From contig OZ253440.1 in assembly GCA_965261055.1 (NCBI GenBank), positions 1,426,001 through 1,490,000 of the forward strand: DNA of 64,000 bases, written 5' to 3'. Every line of letters starts with the position of its first letter. Positions within the stretch are counted from its first letter, which is position 1. The notes beneath the pieces were generated by a model, which had not been told where the DNA came from, made no database searches, and worked only from the letters and a program-made list of their open reading frames with translations. The stretch comes from G965261055 sp965261055 [NCBI: Fibrobacteria bacterium]. Its GTDB lineage: Bacteria; Fibrobacterota; Fibrobacteria; UBA11236. The position numbers and the translations under genes are program-made. This document shows, piece by piece, positions 62,116 to 64,000 of the stretch.

Positions 62116-62505
62116 ATGTCAGAAATAACGACAGAAATCAAAGAAATTGGAGATAAAATAGTTGGCTTAACTTTAACTCAGGCTAAAGCTCTTGCAGACT
62201 ATTTAAAAGAAGAGCACGGTTTAGAGACTGTAGCAGGTGGTGCTGTGGTGATGGCTGGTGCTACTAGTACTACTAGTGTCGTTACTGAAGAAAAATCAGA
62301 ATTTGATATTGTTCTAGAAGAAGTTGGTGGTAATAAAATAGCTGTTATTAAAGCTGTTAGAGCAATTACAGCTTTAGGTTTAGCTGAAGCTAAAGCTCTT
62401 GTTGATGGTGCTCCAAAAGTAGTTAAAGAAGGTGTTGCTAAAGATGATGCTGAAAAATTAAAGGCTGAATTAGAAGCAGCTGGTGCTAAAGTAAATTTGA
62501 AGTAA
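62116..62505 (+). CDS. rplL: Large ribosomal subunit protein L7/L12 (bL12)
   Basis: Stalk protein that recruits translation factors. The 129-residue protein has an N-terminal dimerisation part ([20 protein letters not shown]), an Ala/Gly/Thr-rich hinge, and the C-terminal domain with [20 protein letters not shown] and [20 protein letters not shown] precedes the ATG. A terminator-like hairpin follows before rpoB. Confidence 0.98.
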   Translation: MSEITTEIKEIGDKIVGLTLTQAKALADYLKEEHGLETVAGGAVVMAGATSTTSVVTEEKSEFDIVLEEVGGNKIAVIKAVRAITALGLAEAKALVDGAPKVVKEGVAKDDAEKLKAELEAAGAKVNLK

Positions 62506-62525
62506 GTGTAATGTAACAAATTTAT

Positions 62526-62560
62526 CAAGTGAGAGTTCTTTGACCTCACTTGGTTTTTTT
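62526..62560 (+). terminator. Terminator/attenuator hairpin between rplL and rpoB
   Basis: A perfect 8-bp stem (caagtgag at 62526-62533, ctcacttg at 62545-62552) with an 11-nt loop, followed by a T7 run. rpoB begins 44 nt later, so it would lower, not abolish, rpoB transcription from the ribosomal operon. Confidence 0.8.
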
Positions 62561-62603
62561 GTTTATTTTGTTGTCTTCCATTCATGTTATAAAAAAGGTT
62601 TCG

Positions 62604-64000
62604 ATGGATCAATTAATCAACCGTAAAGATTATTCTTCTAGTAGTTTTGAATTTAAGCTTCCTAATTTATTAGGTATTCAACGTAGGTCGTTTGAAAAAT
62701 TTCTGCAACGCGATGTAGGTATGAACGATAAATTGAATGAAGGACTACAAAAAGCTTTTCAAGATAATTTTCCTATTCAGGATACACGCAATAAATATTC
62801 TTTAGAATTTGAGAGTTATTCTTTGGGGAAACCTAAGTATACGGAGAGGGAATGCTTATTATATGGAAGAACATATGAAGTTCCTGTCCGAGCTACATTA
62901 AGTTTAAATGTATTTGAAGGTGAAGATCGTCGTTTTTTAGAAAAGATTACGAATGATGTTTACATTTCTGAATTACCGTTAATGACCGAAAATGGTTCAT
63001 TTATTATTAATGGGGCAGAGAGAGTTATTGTTTCTCAGCTTCATCGTTCTCCAGGTGTAAGTTTTGATGAACTTGAAAATCCAGAAGGAGGAAGCATTTA
63101 CAAAGCTAAAGTTATACCAAGAAAAGGTTCTTGGATTGAGTTTATTTTGGATGTTAATGATGTCATGTATGTTAGTATTGACCGTCGTCGTAAGATACCA
63201 ACAACGATTTTAATACGTATTCTAGGAATAGCTTCCAATGAAGAGATTTTAGAGCATTTTTATGAAAAAGAATCGTTGAAGTTACATGAGGATATGTTTG
63301 ATGATTTTTTAACTGAAGATTGCGTTCTATTTAATGATGTTATTAATGAAAATACAGGTGAAATTATAGCGAATGCTGGAACATTACTTTCAGGTATGAT
63401 TTGTACTAAAATTTTATCTTCAGGAATTACTAAAGTTGATGTCGTTAAAGATGCGGAAGCAAATCCTGTTATTTACAAAACTATTTTAGCGGACAACACT
63501 AAAGATGAAGAAACTGCTTTATTTCGTGTTTATAATTTGATACGTCCAGGTGAAACGACTAATATCTCTACAGCTAGAGAACTTTTTCGTCGTTTATTTT
63601 TCGATGCAAAGCGTTATGATTTAGGTAGTTTAGGTCGATACCGTTTAAACACCCGTTTAAAATTAGACATTGCTGAAGATATTTTAACTTTGACCGAGAA
63701 AGACATCTTAAAAATAATATCATATTTAGTTTCTTTAAAATTAAAAGAAGGTGTTCTTGATGATATTGATCATTTGGGAAGTCGTCGTGTACGTTCTGTC
63801 GGAGAATTAATTCAGGAACAATTTAATTCAGGCTTTACTCGTATGACTCGTGTTGTTCGAGAGAAAATTAATTTGCGAGATACGGAAGATATTACACCAC
63901 AGGATTTGATTAATTCAAGAACAGTTGGTTCAGTAATTATGTCTTTTTTTGGTTCCTCTCAGTTGTCTCAATTTATGGATCAAATGAATCCTTTATCTGA
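62604..64000 (+). CDS. rpoB: RNA polymerase beta subunit (partial, 3' end outside window)
   Basis: The first 465 codons of rpoB, cut by the window end. It begins MDQLINRKDYSSSSFEFKLP with AAAAAAGG upstream. Recognisable are GIQRRSFEKFL, ISELPLMTENGSFIINGAER (protrusion and lobe region), SQLHRSPGVSF, LGRYRLNTRLKL, DIDHLGSRRVRSVGELIQ and, at the very end, the rifampicin-pocket start SSQLSQFMDQMNPLS. In that visible part the Asp and Gln residues known to contact rifampicin are of the usual susceptible type, but the pocket is incomplete here. Confidence 0.98.
   Translation, partial: MDQLINRKDYSSSSFEFKLPNLLGIQRRSFEKFLQRDVGMNDKLNEGLQKAFQDNFPIQDTRNKYSLEFESYSLGKPKYTERECLLYGRTYEVPVRATLSLNVFEGEDRRFLEKITNDVYISELPLMTENGSFIINGAERVIVSQLHRSPGVSFDELENPEGGSIYKAKVIPRKGSWIEFILDVNDVMYVSIDRRRKIPTTILIRILGIASNEEILEHFYEKESLKLHEDMFDDFLTEDCVLFNDVINENTGEIIANAGTLLSGMICTKILSSGITKVDVVKDAEANPVIYKTILADNTKDEETALFRVYNLIRPGETTNISTARELFRRLFFDAKRYDLGSLGRYRLNTRLKLDIAEDILTLTEKDILKIISYLVSLKLKEGVLDDIDHLGSRRVRSVGELIQEQFNSGFTRMTRVVREKINLRDTEDITPQDLINSRTVGSVIMSFFGSSQLSQFMDQMNPLS

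Noticed and set aside
62199-62612. Minus-strand open frame of 137 codons
   Set aside because: It is antisense to rplL and crosses the rplL-rpoB terminator; composition is that of a shadow frame.

Overview
The window is AT-rich (roughly one third G+C by eye) bacterial chromosome from a Gram-negative organism. Lipid A, KDO and lipoprotein-carrier genes (lpxK, kdsB, a lolA-like gene), outer-membrane barrels, periplasmic c-type cytochromes and an HtrA protease all imply two membranes and some respiratory capacity. Many proteins are lysine- and asparagine-rich, TGA is an ordinary stop and the standard code applies. The phylum cannot be fixed from sequence alone. The mix of type IV pilus PilM/PilN-like genes, Big2 surface lipoproteins, a PD40/metallopeptidase/barrel protein and glycoside hydrolase remains would fit the Fibrobacterota or a neighbouring lineage, but this is a low-confidence inference.

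Layout. 1-1.3 kb: start of a lolA-like gene and a decayed GH26-like glycosidase gene upstream of it. 1.4-4.5 kb: hemX-like, hemA and hemE. 4.7-6.9 kb: wreckage of one or two Big2 (Ig-like) lipoprotein genes. 7.2-11.1 kb, minus strand: rpsD and a 1051-residue secreted metallopeptidase/beta-propeller/barrel protein. 11.2-14.6 kb: yceD-rpmF-fabH-fabD-fabG, without plsX, acpP or fabF. 14.6-28.3 kb: dprA, gatC, kdsB, pyrG, comEA-like, pilM-like, pilN-like, rsmD, coaD, rhomboid, CCA transferase, a small cytochrome c, prfB with a programmed frameshift, a 54-bp-repeat protein, a degenerate cyclophilin and mnmE. 28.3-29.6 kb: a gene-poor, decayed stretch. 29.6-39.6 kb: htrA, PII, malic enzyme, lpxK, gpmA, mtaB, hisG, birA, a TPR protein and a SPOR-like lipoprotein. 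39.6-41.8 kb: a porin/FMN-binding/membrane-protein operon. 42-48.4 kb: ribE, ribD, nadE, a xer recombinase and glmS. 48.4-50.4 kb: two more decayed genes (FRG-domain; di-haem cytochrome c peroxidase family). 50.5-58.3 kb: hslO, a cytochrome c'-like lipoprotein, aroA, dacB, an intact Big2 lipoprotein and an aminotransferase. 58.4-64 kb: the conserved block tuf, tRNA-Trp, secE, nusG, rplK, rplA, rplJ, rplL, rpoB (cut by the window end).

The striking contrast is between compact, intact housekeeping operons, often with 4-20 nt overlaps, and five accessory loci in advanced decay (GH26-like, Big2, an unrecognised gene, FRG, di-haem peroxidase). All the decayed loci are surface, secreted, redox or defence-type genes. 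This looks like a genome losing accessory functions. Among intact genes the most unusual are the protein made of ten-plus identical 18-residue Lys/Ala repeats joined to a four-cysteine domain, the peptidase-PD40-barrel protein, and the flavin/porin operon. No insertion sequence, prophage or CRISPR array was seen.
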